DNA from: Micromonospora vinacea
GTDB lineage: Bacteria; Actinomycetota; Actinomycetes; Mycobacteriales; Micromonosporaceae
DNA: 64,000 nt
NCBI RefSeq assembly: GCF_015751785.1
Contig: NZ_JADOTY010000001.1
Span: 4,278,001 to 4,342,000, forward strand
Reading direction: 5' to 3'
In this document: piece by piece, positions 16,616 to 24,647 of the stretch
How positions within the stretch are numbered: position 1 is the first letter of the stretch
Layout: each line of letters begins with the position of its first letter
The notes under the pieces: model-generated
Told to the model about the DNA's origin: nothing
Databases searched by the model: none
Seen by the model: the letters and a program-made list of their open reading frames with translations, nothing else
Translations under genes and position numbers: made by a program

Positions 16616-17800
16616 GTGCAGAACTATCTCGAAACGGCCGTCGCCGCGCTCGTCGCGGCGGCGGTCGCCCTGTTCCTGGTCGAGGTCGTCCACCGGTTGA
16701 CCCGGCGGTTCGGCCGCCGATCACTGCTGCTGACCGAGCTGACCGACCACGCGCACCGCCCGTTCCAGGTCGCCGGAACGGTCCTGGCCGTGCAGTTCGC
16801 CGTCCGCTTCAGCACCGGGTACGCGGTCGGGGAGAGCTGGCGGCGGCTGCTGCTGCACCTGCTCATCCTCGGCGTCATCGCCACAGTGGCCTGGCTGGTC
16901 GCCGGTCTGCTTGTCGTCGTGGAGGACACCGCGCTGGCCCGGTTCCGGGTCGACGTACCGGACAACCGGCACGCCCGGCGGGTCCGGACCCAGGTGGTGA
17001 TGCTGCGCCGACTGACCATCGCGGTGATCGTCATCCTGGCCGTCGGCGTGATGCTGATGACGTTCCCCAGCGTGCGGGGCATCGGCGCCGGTGTGCTCAC
17101 TTCGGCCGGTGTGGTCGGTGTGGTGGCCGCGCTCGCCGCGCAGAGCCTGCTCGGCAACGTCTTCGCCGGCCTCCAGCTCGCCTTCAGCGACGCCGTCCGG
17201 CTCGATGACGTGGTCGTCGTCGAGGGGGAGTGGGGTCGCATCGAGGAGCTGACCCTCAGCTACGTCGTGGTGCAGATCTGGGACGACCGCCGGTTGATCC
17301 TGCCCACCTCGTACTTCACCAGCAAGCCCTTCCAGAACTGGACCCGGACCGAAGCGGCGGTGCTCGGCACCGCCGAGTTCGACGTCGACTGGGCGGTGCC
17401 GGTGCAGACGATGCGTGAGGAGCTGCGCCGCCTCGTCGAGGGCACCGAGCTGTGGGACGGGCGGGTCTGCGTCCTCCAGGTCACCGACGCCACCGGCGGG
17501 ACGGTCCGGTTGCGGGCGCTGGTCAGCGCCGCCGACGCGGGCAGCCTGTGGGACCTGCGCTGCCTCGTCCGGGAGCACCTGGTCGCCTGGATCCGGGACA
17601 ACCGCCCGACCGCGATGCCCCGGCTGCGCACCGAGCTGGGCGACGCCACCAGCAACCTGTCCTGGCAGTGGGTGCAACCGCGGCGGCCGGCCCGCCCGTC
17701 CGACACCGAGGCGCCCGACGACGCCCGGGTCTTCGGCGGTAGCGACGACGGCGACGCCCGCAGCGAAGCCTTCGTAGGCCCCGAAGAAACCCGCCCCTGA
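16616..17800 (+). CDS. MscS-family mechanosensitive channel
   Basis: 394 residues. Four membrane helices in the first 200 residues; the last, GAGVLTSAGVVGVVAALAAQSLLGN, is the Gly/Ala-rich pore helix of MscS, followed by FAGLQLAFSDAVRLDDVVVVEGEWGRIEEL, the conserved start of the beta domain. The C-terminus beyond residue 350 is charged, Pro-rich and probably disordered. MscS channels open under membrane tension to release solutes on hypo-osmotic shock. GTG 16616 was chosen because GGGGAG lies upstream, while the alternative TTG 16571 sits within a terminator hairpin. Confidence 0.88.
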   Translation: MQNYLETAVAALVAAAVALFLVEVVHRLTRRFGRRSLLLTELTDHAHRPFQVAGTVLAVQFAVRFSTGYAVGESWRRLLLHLLILGVIATVAWLVAGLLVVVEDTALARFRVDVPDNRHARRVRTQVVMLRRLTIAVIVILAVGVMLMTFPSVRGIGAGVLTSAGVVGVVAALAAQSLLGNVFAGLQLAFSDAVRLDDVVVVEGEWGRIEELTLSYVVVQIWDDRRLILPTSYFTSKPFQNWTRTEAAVLGTAEFDVDWAVPVQTMREELRRLVEGTELWDGRVCVLQVTDATGGTVRLRALVSAADAGSLWDLRCLVREHLVAWIRDNRPTAMPRLRTELGDATSNLSWQWVQPRRPARPSDTEAPDDARVFGGSDDGDARSEAFVGPEETRP

Positions 17801-18134
17801 CATCCCGCGCGCCGCTCCGGGGGTCGGTCGGGGCGCGGTGATCATGGGCTTGACGGGTGGGTGCGTCTGGTTTGTCCCCGCCAACCTCATGATCACCGCT
17901 GCGGGGGCGGGGAGCCGGGGGCCGGGTCCGGGGGAGCGGGGTCCGTTGCGGGAGGTTTGGTCGGGCTTGGGTGGGGGATGTGCTGCCGGACGTCTCTGGC
18001 GTGATCGCGGCGGCTGGCCGCGTATCGGCGGCGCGGCGTCCGGACAACGGGGACGGTGAGCTGCTTGGCGCGCTTTAGGATTGACGAGCGGCGACTTCGG
18101 GCATACAGCGCGGTGATGAGGAAAGGAGGACAGC
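17801..18134. other. gene-free region upstream of the holin-X operon
   Basis: No credible gene. It holds the inverted repeat at 17835-17899 and a possible -10 box TAGGAT at 18076-18081 about 50 bases before the next ATG, which has a strong AAAGGAGGA ribosome site. The remaining 170 bases are GC-rich without visible structure. Confidence 0.6.
17835..17899. repeat. intergenic inverted repeat with GATC arms
   Basis: Perfect 12-base arms: GCGGTGATCATG at 17835-17846 and its complement at 17888-17899, separated by 41 bases. It lies 35 bases after the mscS stop and may act as a terminator. It resembles other GATC-containing palindromes in this window. Confidence 0.7.
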
Positions 18135-18569
18135 ATGGCTGACGTGGCGAAAGCCCGCACATCCCAGAACGGGAGCGAGCCCTCCACCGCCGAGTTGGTG
18201 CAGCGGGCCACCGAGCAGATCTCCCGCCTCGTGCGGGACGAACTGACGCTGGCCCGAGCGGAGTTGACCCAGAAGGGTAAGCACGCGGGCATCGGGCTCG
18301 GCCTGTTCGGCGGCGGTGGCGCGCTCGCGTTCTTCGGTCTGGGCGCGCTGGTCGCCACGGCGATCCTGCTGCTCGACCTGGTGTTGCCCGCCTGGGCCGC
18401 GGCGCTGATCGTGGCGGTGGCCTGCTTCCTGGTGGCCGGCATCCTCGCCCTGGTGGGCAAGAAGCAGGTCAGTCGTGCCGTCCCGCCGATGCCTGCGGCC
18501 ACGGTCCGCAGCCTCCGGGCAGACATGGACACTGTCACCGCCGCGGTGAAGGACAGGGGGCGGCAATGA
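18135..18569 (+). CDS. actinobacterial holin-X family membrane protein
   Basis: 144 residues. An N-terminal amphipathic region (ELVQRATEQISRLVRDELTLARAEL) is followed by two hydrophobic helices, FFGLGALVATAILLLDLVL and AALIVAVACFLVAGILALV. This layout is that of the putative actinobacterial holin-X family (Phage_holin_3_6), a chromosomal group whose link to phage holins is by similarity only. AAAGGAGGA precedes the ATG by a few bases. It is first in a three-gene overlapping operon with DUF3618 and DUF4235 proteins, all small membrane proteins, which suggests an envelope or stress role. Confidence 0.88.
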   Translation: MADVAKARTSQNGSEPSTAELVQRATEQISRLVRDELTLARAELTQKGKHAGIGLGLFGGGGALAFFGLGALVATAILLLDLVLPAWAAALIVAVACFLVAGILALVGKKQVSRAVPPMPAATVRSLRADMDTVTAAVKDRGRQ

Positions 18570-18940
18570 CCGGCAACGGGACCGGCGACACGGAGGCCCT
18601 CCGCGAGGAGATCCGTCGCACCCGGGTCGAGTTGGGCGAGACGATGGAGGCGTTGGCCGCCAAGGCCGACGTCAAGGCGCGTCTCAAGGAGTCCGCCGAG
18701 CAGGCCAAGGAGCGGATGCGGGAGCAGGCGGCGCAGACCATCGCTCGGGTCCGCGGACAGGCCGCGCGTGGCGCCGGGATGGCGCGGGCGCAGGCGTACG
18801 AGAAGGGCGAGTTGGTACGCGCACAGGCGTACGACAAGGGCGAGTTGGTGCGCCGCAACCCGGTGCCGTGGGCGGCCATCGCGGCCGGTGCGGTGGCCAC
18901 CGTGGTGGTGCTGATGATCGTGCGGGGGAGGCGTAGGTGA
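18566..18940 (+). CDS. DUF3618 protein
   Basis: 124 residues. The family signature is the N-terminal helix EALREEIRRTRVELGETMEALAAKADV, followed by a long charged helix with a repeated unit (ARAQAYEKGELV, RAQAYDKGELV) and one C-terminal membrane span (VPWAAIAAGAVATVVVLMIV) ending in basic residues. Tail-anchored topology with a cytoplasmic coiled region is likely. Overlaps the holin-X gene by four bases (ATGA) and the DUF4235 gene by four bases (GTGA). Function unknown. Confidence 0.88.
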   Translation: MTGNGTGDTEALREEIRRTRVELGETMEALAAKADVKARLKESAEQAKERMREQAAQTIARVRGQAARGAGMARAQAYEKGELVRAQAYDKGELVRRNPVPWAAIAAGAVATVVVLMIVRGRRR

Positions 18941-19209
18941 GTAAGAGCATCGGCAGGGTCGCGTACCGGCCGGTCGGCGTGTTGTTGGGTATCGCCGCGG
19001 GCACGGTGGCCGGGGCGATCTTCCGGCAGGTCTGGAAGGTCACCGCGGGCGATGGTGAGGCCCCCAACGCGACCGACGAGGATCGCGGCTGGGGCGAGAT
19101 CCTGGCCGCCGCAGCGTTGCAGGGCGCCATCTTCGCTGTCGTCCGGGCCGCAGTGGACCGGGGCGGCGCGGTCGGCGTACGCCGGATGACCGGCAGCTGG
19201 CCGGACTGA
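18937..19209 (+). CDS. DUF4235 small membrane protein
   Basis: 90 residues, GTG start overlapping the previous stop. Pattern typical of DUF4235: an N-terminal Gly-rich hydrophobic segment (PVGVLLGIAAGTVAGAIFRQVWK), a short polar acidic loop (PNATDEDRGWGEI) and a second hydrophobic segment (AAALQGAIFAVVRAAVDRGGA). Likely two membrane-embedded helices. Last gene of the operon, followed by a strong terminator. Function unknown. Confidence 0.88.
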   Translation: MSKSIGRVAYRPVGVLLGIAAGTVAGAIFRQVWKVTAGDGEAPNATDEDRGWGEILAAAALQGAIFAVVRAAVDRGGAVGVRRMTGSWPD

Positions 19210-19223
19210 TCAGCAGCGACTTC

Positions 19224-19258
19224 AGCCCCCTTCCCGCATCGATGGGAAGGGGGCTTTC
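19224..19258 (+). terminator. terminator of the holin-X/DUF3618/DUF4235 operon
   Basis: AGCCCCCTTCCC at 19224-19235 pairs perfectly with 19244-19255 around an 8-base loop and is followed by a short T-run (TTTCG), a classical intrinsic terminator. Confidence 0.9.
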
Positions 19259-19437
19259 GCATGGCATCGCACGCCGCCCGGCACACCTGAGGCATCCGTC
19301 AGGTCACATGTCGGAGAAATTCGTCGGAGAGGTCGTGACAGACTTTTTACCTCCGTGATTTGCTGGTCCCCGCTGTTGCGAGATGGCGTGGGTTGAGAGA
19401 AGTCTCCTTCGTGGGGCTGCCTCAGGCGCCGCTGCTC

Positions 19438-19482
19438 AAAAACGGCCAATCGGCCGGACGGCGTGCACGGCCGCCAGTTTTT
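19438..19482 (+). promoter_or_regulatory. possible attenuator hairpin in the cold-shock leader
   Basis: AAAAACGGC at 19438-19446 pairs with GCC-A-GTTTTT at 19473-19482 (one bulge), with inner CGGCCG stretches, directly upstream of the ribosome site AGAGGGAG. The GC hairpin followed by TTTTT looks like an intrinsic terminator placed before the coding region. Confidence 0.5.
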
Positions 19483-19496
19483 AGAGGGAGATACAC

Positions 19497-19700
19497 ATGG
19501 CTCAGGGAACCGTGAAGTGGTTCAACGCTGACAAGGGCTTCGGCTTCATCACCGTCGATGGTGGGGGTGCTGACGTGTTCGTCCACTTCTCGGCCATCCA
19601 GACCAGCGGCTACCGCTCGCTGGAGGAGAACCAGCGGGTGGAGTTCGAGATCGCTCAGGGTCAGAAGGGCCCGCAGGCTGAGCAGGTCCGTCCCATCTGA
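19497..19700 (+). CDS. cold-shock protein (CspA family)
   Basis: 67 residues, a complete cold-shock domain: RNP1 motif KGFGFITV and RNP2 motif VFVHFSAI are intact, along with KWFNADKGFG. The family binds single-stranded RNA and DNA and melts mRNA structure. AGAGGGAG precedes the ATG. The upstream space from 19259 is about 240 bases, longer than usual here, and ends in a hairpin that could regulate translation or elongation, as long structured leaders do in some cold-shock mRNAs. Confidence 0.95.
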   Translation: MAQGTVKWFNADKGFGFITVDGGGADVFVHFSAIQTSGYRSLEENQRVEFEIAQGQKGPQAEQVRPI

Positions 19701-19755
19701 GTAGGACGGCCGGCCCCCGCCGGCCAGTGGGACGATCCGGCTCACGGGTCGCGGT

Positions 19756-19789
19756 AAAGCCCCGCATCCCGGTTGGGATGCGGGGCTTT
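19756..19789. terminator. bidirectional terminator after the cold-shock gene
   Basis: 15-base perfect stem, AAAGCCCCGCATCCC at 19756-19770 with 19775-19789, a GGTT loop, and A/T ends giving U-runs on both strands. It serves the cold-shock gene and the convergent small membrane gene. Confidence 0.9.
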
Positions 19790-19821
19790 CGCCTGCTCGG
19801 GCTCCCCGGTGCGGCGACCGG

Positions 19822-20013
19822 TCAGCGTCGACGCGAGCGCAGGCCGAGCCAGATCACCACCAGCCCGGCCGCCGCCACGAGCGGGCCGATCACCGCCCAG
19901 ATCTTCTCGTCGGTCATCACGCTGCCGCTGACGTAGCCGAGGCCCTGGACCGTCCACACCGCACCGATCACCACGGCCAGCAGGCCGAGGGTGAGCGGAA
20001 GCCAGCCCCTCAT
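19822..20013 (-). CDS. small two-span membrane protein (63 residues)
   Basis: Two hydrophobic helices, LPLTLGLLAVVIGAVWTVQGL and WAVIGPLVAAAGLVVIWLGL, joined by a short loop GYVSGSVMTDEKI and ending in basic LRSRRR. The pattern, including the WTVQGLGY block, is common to small conserved actinobacterial membrane proteins of unknown function. Third codon positions are strongly GC-biased, supporting coding. Convergent with the cold-shock gene across a bidirectional terminator. Function unknown. Confidence 0.75.
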   Translation of the reverse strand: MRGWLPLTLGLLAVVIGAVWTVQGLGYVSGSVMTDEKIWAVIGPLVAAAGLVVIWLGLRSRRR

Positions 20014-20101
20014 CGCGTCCCCTCTCCGCCGCCCGGGGCGGCGCGCCGCAGTCCAGCATCACGGGCCGGGCGGCGCGACGCGAGCACCCCGGGCAGGCGG
20101 G

Positions 20102-21085
20102 TCACCACCGGTCGTGCACCTGCGGGCGGATCAGCTCGTCGTAGGTCTCGCGTACGGCTGCCAACTGCTCGTCGGTGAGCGGGGACAGGGTCGCCGCGGC
20201 GGCGTTGCGTCGGGCCTGGTCGGCGTCGCGGGCACCGGGGATGACCACTGTGACGCCCGCCTGGTCCAACACCCAGCGCAGCGCGAACTGCGCCATCGTG
20301 CGGTCCGCGTCGACAAGCGGGGCCAGCCGGCGTACGGCGGCCAGACCTCTGTCGAAGTCGACTCCGGAGAACGTCTCCCCGACGTCGAAGGCCGCGCCGT
20401 TCCGGTTGTAGTTGCGGTGGTCGTCGGCGGGGAACTCGGTGTGCTCGTCGTAACGGCCGGACAGCAGGCCGCTGGCGAGCGGCACGCGGGCGATGATGCC
20501 GACCCCGGCTGCCGCCGCGGCGGGCAGCACACGCTCCAGGGGCTTGTGGCGAACCGCGTTGAGGATGATCTGGACGCTGGCCACCCCCGGTCGGGCGATC
20601 GCGGTGAGGGCCTGGTCGCAGGTCTCGACGCTGACCCCGTACCCGGCGATGGCCTTCTCGGCGACGAGGGTGTCCAGGCCGTCGAAGACCTCGTCGGAGG
20701 AGAAGACCTCGGTGGGTGGGCAGTGCAGCTGGACCAGGTCCAGCGTGTCCATGCCCAGGTTGGCCCGGGAGCGGTCGGTCCACTGCCGGAAGTTGGCCAG
20801 TGTGTACGCCTCCGGCCGCTGCTCGACGCGGCGGCCCATCTTGGTGGCGACGGTCAGCCCGGCGTCGGGTCGGGTGCGCAGGAAGCGGCCGATCAGCTGC
20901 TCGCTGCGGCCGTCGCCGTACACGTCGGCGGTGTCGAGGAAGGTGACCCCGGCGTCCACGGCGGCGGCGAGCACCGCCATGGCGTCGTCTTCGCTGACGG
21001 TGCCCCAGTCGGCGCCGAGTTGCCACGCGCCCAGGCCGACCGCGCCAACGGTCCGGCCGAGCCGGTTGAAGCTGCGCTGTTCCAT
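20102..21085 (-). CDS. aldo/keto reductase
   Basis: 327-residue TIM-barrel AKR. Catalytic tetrad visible: Asp and Tyr in LDTADVYGDGRSE (about 50-62), Lys in VATKMGR, and His in LVQLHCPP. The C-terminal NADP-binding part has VVIPGARDADQARRN. The family reduces aldehydes and ketones with NADPH; this member resembles general aldo/keto reductases of the YajO/Tas type, substrate unknown. The gene is divergent from a methyltransferase 84 bases away and probably monocistronic. Confidence 0.9.
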   Translation of the reverse strand: MEQRSFNRLGRTVGAVGLGAWQLGADWGTVSEDDAMAVLAAAVDAGVTFLDTADVYGDGRSEQLIGRFLRTRPDAGLTVATKMGRRVEQRPEAYTLANFRQWTDRSRANLGMDTLDLVQLHCPPTEVFSSDEVFDGLDTLVAEKAIAGYGVSVETCDQALTAIARPGVASVQIILNAVRHKPLERVLPAAAAAGVGIIARVPLASGLLSGRYDEHTEFPADDHRNYNRNGAAFDVGETFSGVDFDRGLAAVRRLAPLVDADRTMAQFALRWVLDQAGVTVVIPGARDADQARRNAAAATLSPLTDEQLAAVRETYDELIRPQVHDRW

Positions 21086-21168
21086 GCCCCGAGCCTAGTG
21101 ATCGGGTTGCCACCCTGCCACGCGAGCCGTACCTTCAGCAGTACGGACGTACGGTTAGGGAGGCGACC

Positions 21169-21963
21169 ATGTGGGACCCGACGACCTACCTGCGCTTCGG
21201 CGACGAGCGGTCCCGGCCGTTTCACGACCTCCTCGCCCGGGTGCCGGCCGACCGACCCCGGACCGTCGTCGACCTCGGCTGCGGCCCCGGTCAGCTCACC
21301 GCCGTCCTCGCCGAGCGCTGGCCGACGAGTCGGGTGCTCGGCCTCGACTCCTCACCTGACATGATCGAGCGGGCCGAGGCCCTCGGCGCGCCCGTCGACT
21401 TCGCCGTCGCCGACCTTCGCGACTGGGGTCCGACCGGCGACGAGGACGTGGTGGTCAGCAACGCGGCGTTGCAGTGGGTTCCCGGCCACCAGGACCTGCT
21501 GCGCCGCTGGGCCGCCGAGCTGCCCGCCGGGGCCTGGCTCGCCATGCAGGTCCCCGGCAACTTCGCCGCCGACTCGCACCGCGCCCTGCGGGAGGTCGCC
21601 AACCGGCCGACCTGGCGGGCCGACGTCGCGCCGCTGCTGCGCGCGGACCCAGTCGACGACCCGGCCGACTACGCGGCGCTGCTGACCGCCGCCGGCTGCG
21701 CGGTGGACGCCTGGGAGACTACCTACGTGCACCTCCTGCCGGCTCGACCCGCCGCCGAGCACCCGGTGCTGGCCTGGATGGAGGGCACCGCGCTGCGCCC
21801 GGTCCGGGCCGCACTGGACGCCGCCGGCTGGTCCGCCTTCCGCGCCGAGCTGGGAGTACGGCTCACCGCGGCGTACCCGGTGCGGCAGGGCCAGGTGTAC
21901 TTCCCGTTCCGCCGCGTCTTCGTCGTCGCCCGCACCGGCGACCATGCCCAGGAGAACCCGTGA
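21169..21963 (+). CDS. tam: trans-aconitate 2-methyltransferase
   Basis: 264 residues, class I SAM-dependent methyltransferase. The opening MWDPTTYLRFGDERSRPFHDLLARV and motif I VVDLGCGPGQLT are typical of Tam, as are NAALQWVPGHQDLLRRW and the C-terminal RRVFVVAR. Tam methylates trans-aconitate, a by-product that inhibits aconitase. GGGAGG precedes the ATG. Its TGA overlaps the GTG of the following deaminase-family gene, so the two are coupled; the metabolic link between them is unclear. Confidence 0.9.
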   Translation: MWDPTTYLRFGDERSRPFHDLLARVPADRPRTVVDLGCGPGQLTAVLAERWPTSRVLGLDSSPDMIERAEALGAPVDFAVADLRDWGPTGDEDVVVSNAALQWVPGHQDLLRRWAAELPAGAWLAMQVPGNFAADSHRALREVANRPTWRADVAPLLRADPVDDPADYAALLTAAGCAVDAWETTYVHLLPARPAAEHPVLAWMEGTALRPVRAALDAAGWSAFRAELGVRLTAAYPVRQGQVYFPFRRVFVVARTGDHAQENP

Positions 21964-22982
21964 CCGACCTGCCCACCTTCATCGCCGGCCTGCCCAAGGT
22001 GGAGCTGCACGTGCACCACGTCGGCTCCGCCTCGCCCCGGATCGTCGCCGAGTTGGCCGCCCGCCACGAGGGACACACCCCCGTGCCGGCCGACCCGGAC
22101 GCGCTGGCCAGCTACTTCGAGTTCCGCGACTTCGCGCACTTCATCGAGGTCTACCTGAGCGTCGTGGACCTCATCCGTGACCCGGAGGACGTCTGGATCC
22201 TCACCCACGAGGTGGCCCGGGAGCTGGCCCGCCAACAGGTCCGGTACGCGGAGCTGACCATCACCCCGTACTCGCACGTCCGACGGGGCATTCCCGCGCC
22301 GGCGTTCTGCGAGGCCATCGAGGACGCCCGCAAGCGCGCCCTGGCCGACTTCGGCATCGAGCTGCGCTGGTGCTTAGACATCCCCGGCGAGGCCGGCCTG
22401 CCGGCGGCCGAGGAGACGCTGCGCATCGCCCTGGACGAGCGCCCGGACGGGCTGGTCAGTTTCGGTCTGGGCGGCCCGGAGATCGGCGTACCCCGACCGC
22501 AGTTCCGGCAGTACTTCGACCAGGCCCGCGCCGCCGGCCTGCGCTCGGTGCCGCACGCCGGGGAGACCACCGGACCGCAGACCGTCTGGGACGCGCTGAA
22601 CGAGCTGGGCGCCGAGCGGATCGGGCACGGCATCTCCGCCGCGCAGGACCCGCAGCTGCTCGCGTACCTGGCCGAGCGGCAGATCGGGATGGAGATCTGC
22701 CCGACGTCCAACGTCCGCACCCGGGCGGTGGCCACCCTCGACGAGCACCCGCTGCCCCAACTGGTCGCCGCCGGGCTGCTGGTCACCATCAACTCCGACG
22801 ACCCGCCGATGTTCGGCACCACCCTCAACGACGAGTACGCGGTGGCGGCCCGCCTGCTCGGGGTGGGCACCGAGGGCCTTGCCGGGCTGGCCCGCAACGC
22901 GGTGACCGCGTCCTTCCTCGACCCCACCGGCAAGCAGCGGATCCTCGACGAGATCGACGCGTACCTCGCCACCGCTGGCTGA
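21960..22982 (+). CDS. adenosine-deaminase-family aminohydrolase
   Basis: 340 residues. Zinc-dependent TIM-barrel deaminase: HVHH near the N-terminus (metal ligands), HAGE (catalytic Glu), ERIGHGI and NSDDPPMFG. Adenosine deaminases usually read HLHLEGS at the first site and DDP or DN at the last; the variants here leave open adenosine, adenine or 6-aminodeoxyfutalosine as substrate, since actinobacterial aminofutalosine deaminases belong to the same family. GTG start overlapping the tam stop, with GGAG upstream. Codon 139 is TTA, a very rare codon in such GC-rich genomes. Confidence 0.85.
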   Translation: MTDLPTFIAGLPKVELHVHHVGSASPRIVAELAARHEGHTPVPADPDALASYFEFRDFAHFIEVYLSVVDLIRDPEDVWILTHEVARELARQQVRYAELTITPYSHVRRGIPAPAFCEAIEDARKRALADFGIELRWCLDIPGEAGLPAAEETLRIALDERPDGLVSFGLGGPEIGVPRPQFRQYFDQARAAGLRSVPHAGETTGPQTVWDALNELGAERIGHGISAAQDPQLLAYLAERQIGMEICPTSNVRTRAVATLDEHPLPQLVAAGLLVTINSDDPPMFGTTLNDEYAVAARLLGVGTEGLAGLARNAVTASFLDPTGKQRILDEIDAYLATAG

Positions 22983-23004
22983 GCTGGTCGGTCGGTCGAG
23001 CAGG

Positions 23005-23098
23005 GCGCGCGGCGGGAGCGTGGGTGTGGGGGGACCTGTGACTCCCGCCGCGCGCGCGACTCCACCGGCCCTGGGTGCGTGGTTCGCTCGGCCGGTGG
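23005..23098. terminator. two consecutive hairpins between convergent genes
   Basis: First hairpin: GCGCGCGGCGGGAG at 23005-23018 with its perfect complement at 23042-23055. Second: CCACCGGCC at 23062-23070 with 23090-23098. They separate the deaminase gene from the convergent histidine kinase gene and probably end both transcripts. The remaining 110 bases up to 23210 hold nothing recognisable. Confidence 0.7.
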
Positions 23099-23210
23099 AA
23101 CTGGTGGGTTCGTGCTCTGATCCTGTCAGCCCGTGACCGATCCGACGCGGTCGTTAACCGCGATCTAAGGAAGACTTGCGCCGGCGCACAGCCCCGGGGG
23201 TTCGGCCGGG

Positions 23211-24647
23211 TCAGTCGTCGGTGGGACGCTGGCGGGGCCAGCGACGTCCGCTGGCCTTGGTGTCCCGGGCGTCGCGGGCCATCCGGCCGACCAGACCGAA
23301 GCGGCTGACCTGCCGGGGAGTCGCCTCCGGGTCGGCGAGCAGCATCACCACGCTGGCACCGCCCAGCCGGGCGCGGTCGATGCTCACCGAGCCATTTGCC
23401 TGCAACGCCACCCGCTTGGCGATGTCCAGGCCGAGCCCGGTCGAACCCTGGTCACTGGCGCCCCGGCGCAGCGCCCGGTCCGGGTTGGCGATGCCGGGGC
23501 CGGCGTCGTCGATCCGGATCGCCACGTAACCGTCGCGCCGGGACACGGCCACCTCGAACGCGGTGCCCTGCGGGGTGTAGCGGAAGACGTTGCCGATCAC
23601 TGCGTCCAGCGCGGCGGCCAGTTCGGCCCGCGGCACCGGTGCCGGAATGCGCAGCTGCGCGCCGTTGACCCGGTGCGGCCGGTTCTGGTCGCCGGCCAGC
23701 GCCGCCCAGAACACCATCCGGTCCCGGACCACCTCGCTGACGTCGCACATCGCCGGCCCGGCCTCTAGCGCCACCGTCTTACGGGTGGTCTTGATCAGCA
23801 CGTCGATCTCACCCTCCAGGGTGACGATCGCCTGCCGGATCCGCCGGATCCCGCGCAGCCGGTCCAGCTCCGCCGGGCTGAACGAACCCACGCTGGTGTC
23901 GTCGGACTCCAACGCCTCCGCGTCCAACCGCAGCACCGTCAACGGGGTGCGCAGACGATGCGACAGGTCGGCCACCAGCTCCCGCTCGTCGGTGCGGGCG
24001 GCGTCCAGCCGGTCCGCCATCCGGTTGAAGGCGTACCCGGCCTCGGCCAACTCGCGCGGACCGGTCGGCTCGACACGTACGCCGAGGTCGCCGTCGCCGA
24101 CGGAGAGCGCGGCTTTGACCAGCCCTCGGGTCGAGTCCACAGCGCGGGCGGCGACCCGGTCGACCACCAGCACCGCCGCGCCGGCCAGCGCCGCGCCGAC
24201 AGCGAACAGCAGCAGCCAGGTGCCGCCGGCGCCCTCGCCCAGCGTCGACTCCGGAAGGAACACCTCGACCACGGCAGTCCGGTCACCGAGGACGACCGGG
24301 TCGAGCCGGGCCACACCCCCGTCGACGTCGACGACCAACGACTGGCGCTCCGAGCGGGCCCGGTCCAGGTCGCTGCCGCTGGCCCGACCGGCGGACTCGT
24401 CCAACCCCAAGCCGTGCACCACGGGCCGGGTGGGGGCGCCCTCGGCGCTGGCCACCACTGCACGCTCGACGACCGCCGGGTCGGTACTCACCGCCAGCGC
24501 GCCGGTCACCAGCGCGCTGCGCCGCGCCGCGTCGGCGATCGCCTCGTCCCGGCTCTGCTCCCGCAGGCTGAGCCCGAGCGGGATCAGGAACGCGAGCGCG
24601 ACGAGACTGCACATGCCGGCCGTGAGCAGGGCCAGCGCCGTCCTCAG
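23211..24647 (-). CDS. sensor histidine kinase (OmpR-type partner)
   Basis: About 478 residues. N-terminal membrane helix (TALALLTAGMCSLVALAFLIPLGL), an extracellular sensor of about 130 residues, a second helix (TWLLLFAVGAALAGAAVLVV), HAMP, the phospho-accepting H-box ADLSHRLRTPLTVLRLDAE, N-box GNVFRYTP, G1 DDAGPGI and G2 GSTGLGLDIAKR. It should phosphorylate the regulator encoded just upstream. No ATG/GTG/TTG lies near the overlap; CTG 24647 overlaps the regulator stop as CTGA, in the manner of ATGA/GTGA overlaps here, and keeps the first helix whole. The first ATG (24614) would cut that helix. Confidence 0.88.
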   Translation of the reverse strand: MRTALALLTAGMCSLVALAFLIPLGLSLREQSRDEAIADAARRSALVTGALAVSTDPAVVERAVVASAEGAPTRPVVHGLGLDESAGRASGSDLDRARSERQSLVVDVDGGVARLDPVVLGDRTAVVEVFLPESTLGEGAGGTWLLLFAVGAALAGAAVLVVDRVAARAVDSTRGLVKAALSVGDGDLGVRVEPTGPRELAEAGYAFNRMADRLDAARTDERELVADLSHRLRTPLTVLRLDAEALESDDTSVGSFSPAELDRLRGIRRIRQAIVTLEGEIDVLIKTTRKTVALEAGPAMCDVSEVVRDRMVFWAALAGDQNRPHRVNGAQLRIPAPVPRAELAAALDAVIGNVFRYTPQGTAFEVAVSRRDGYVAIRIDDAGPGIANPDRALRRGASDQGSTGLGLDIAKRVALQANGSVSIDRARLGGASVVMLLADPEATPRQVSRFGLVGRMARDARDTKASGRRWPRQRPTDD

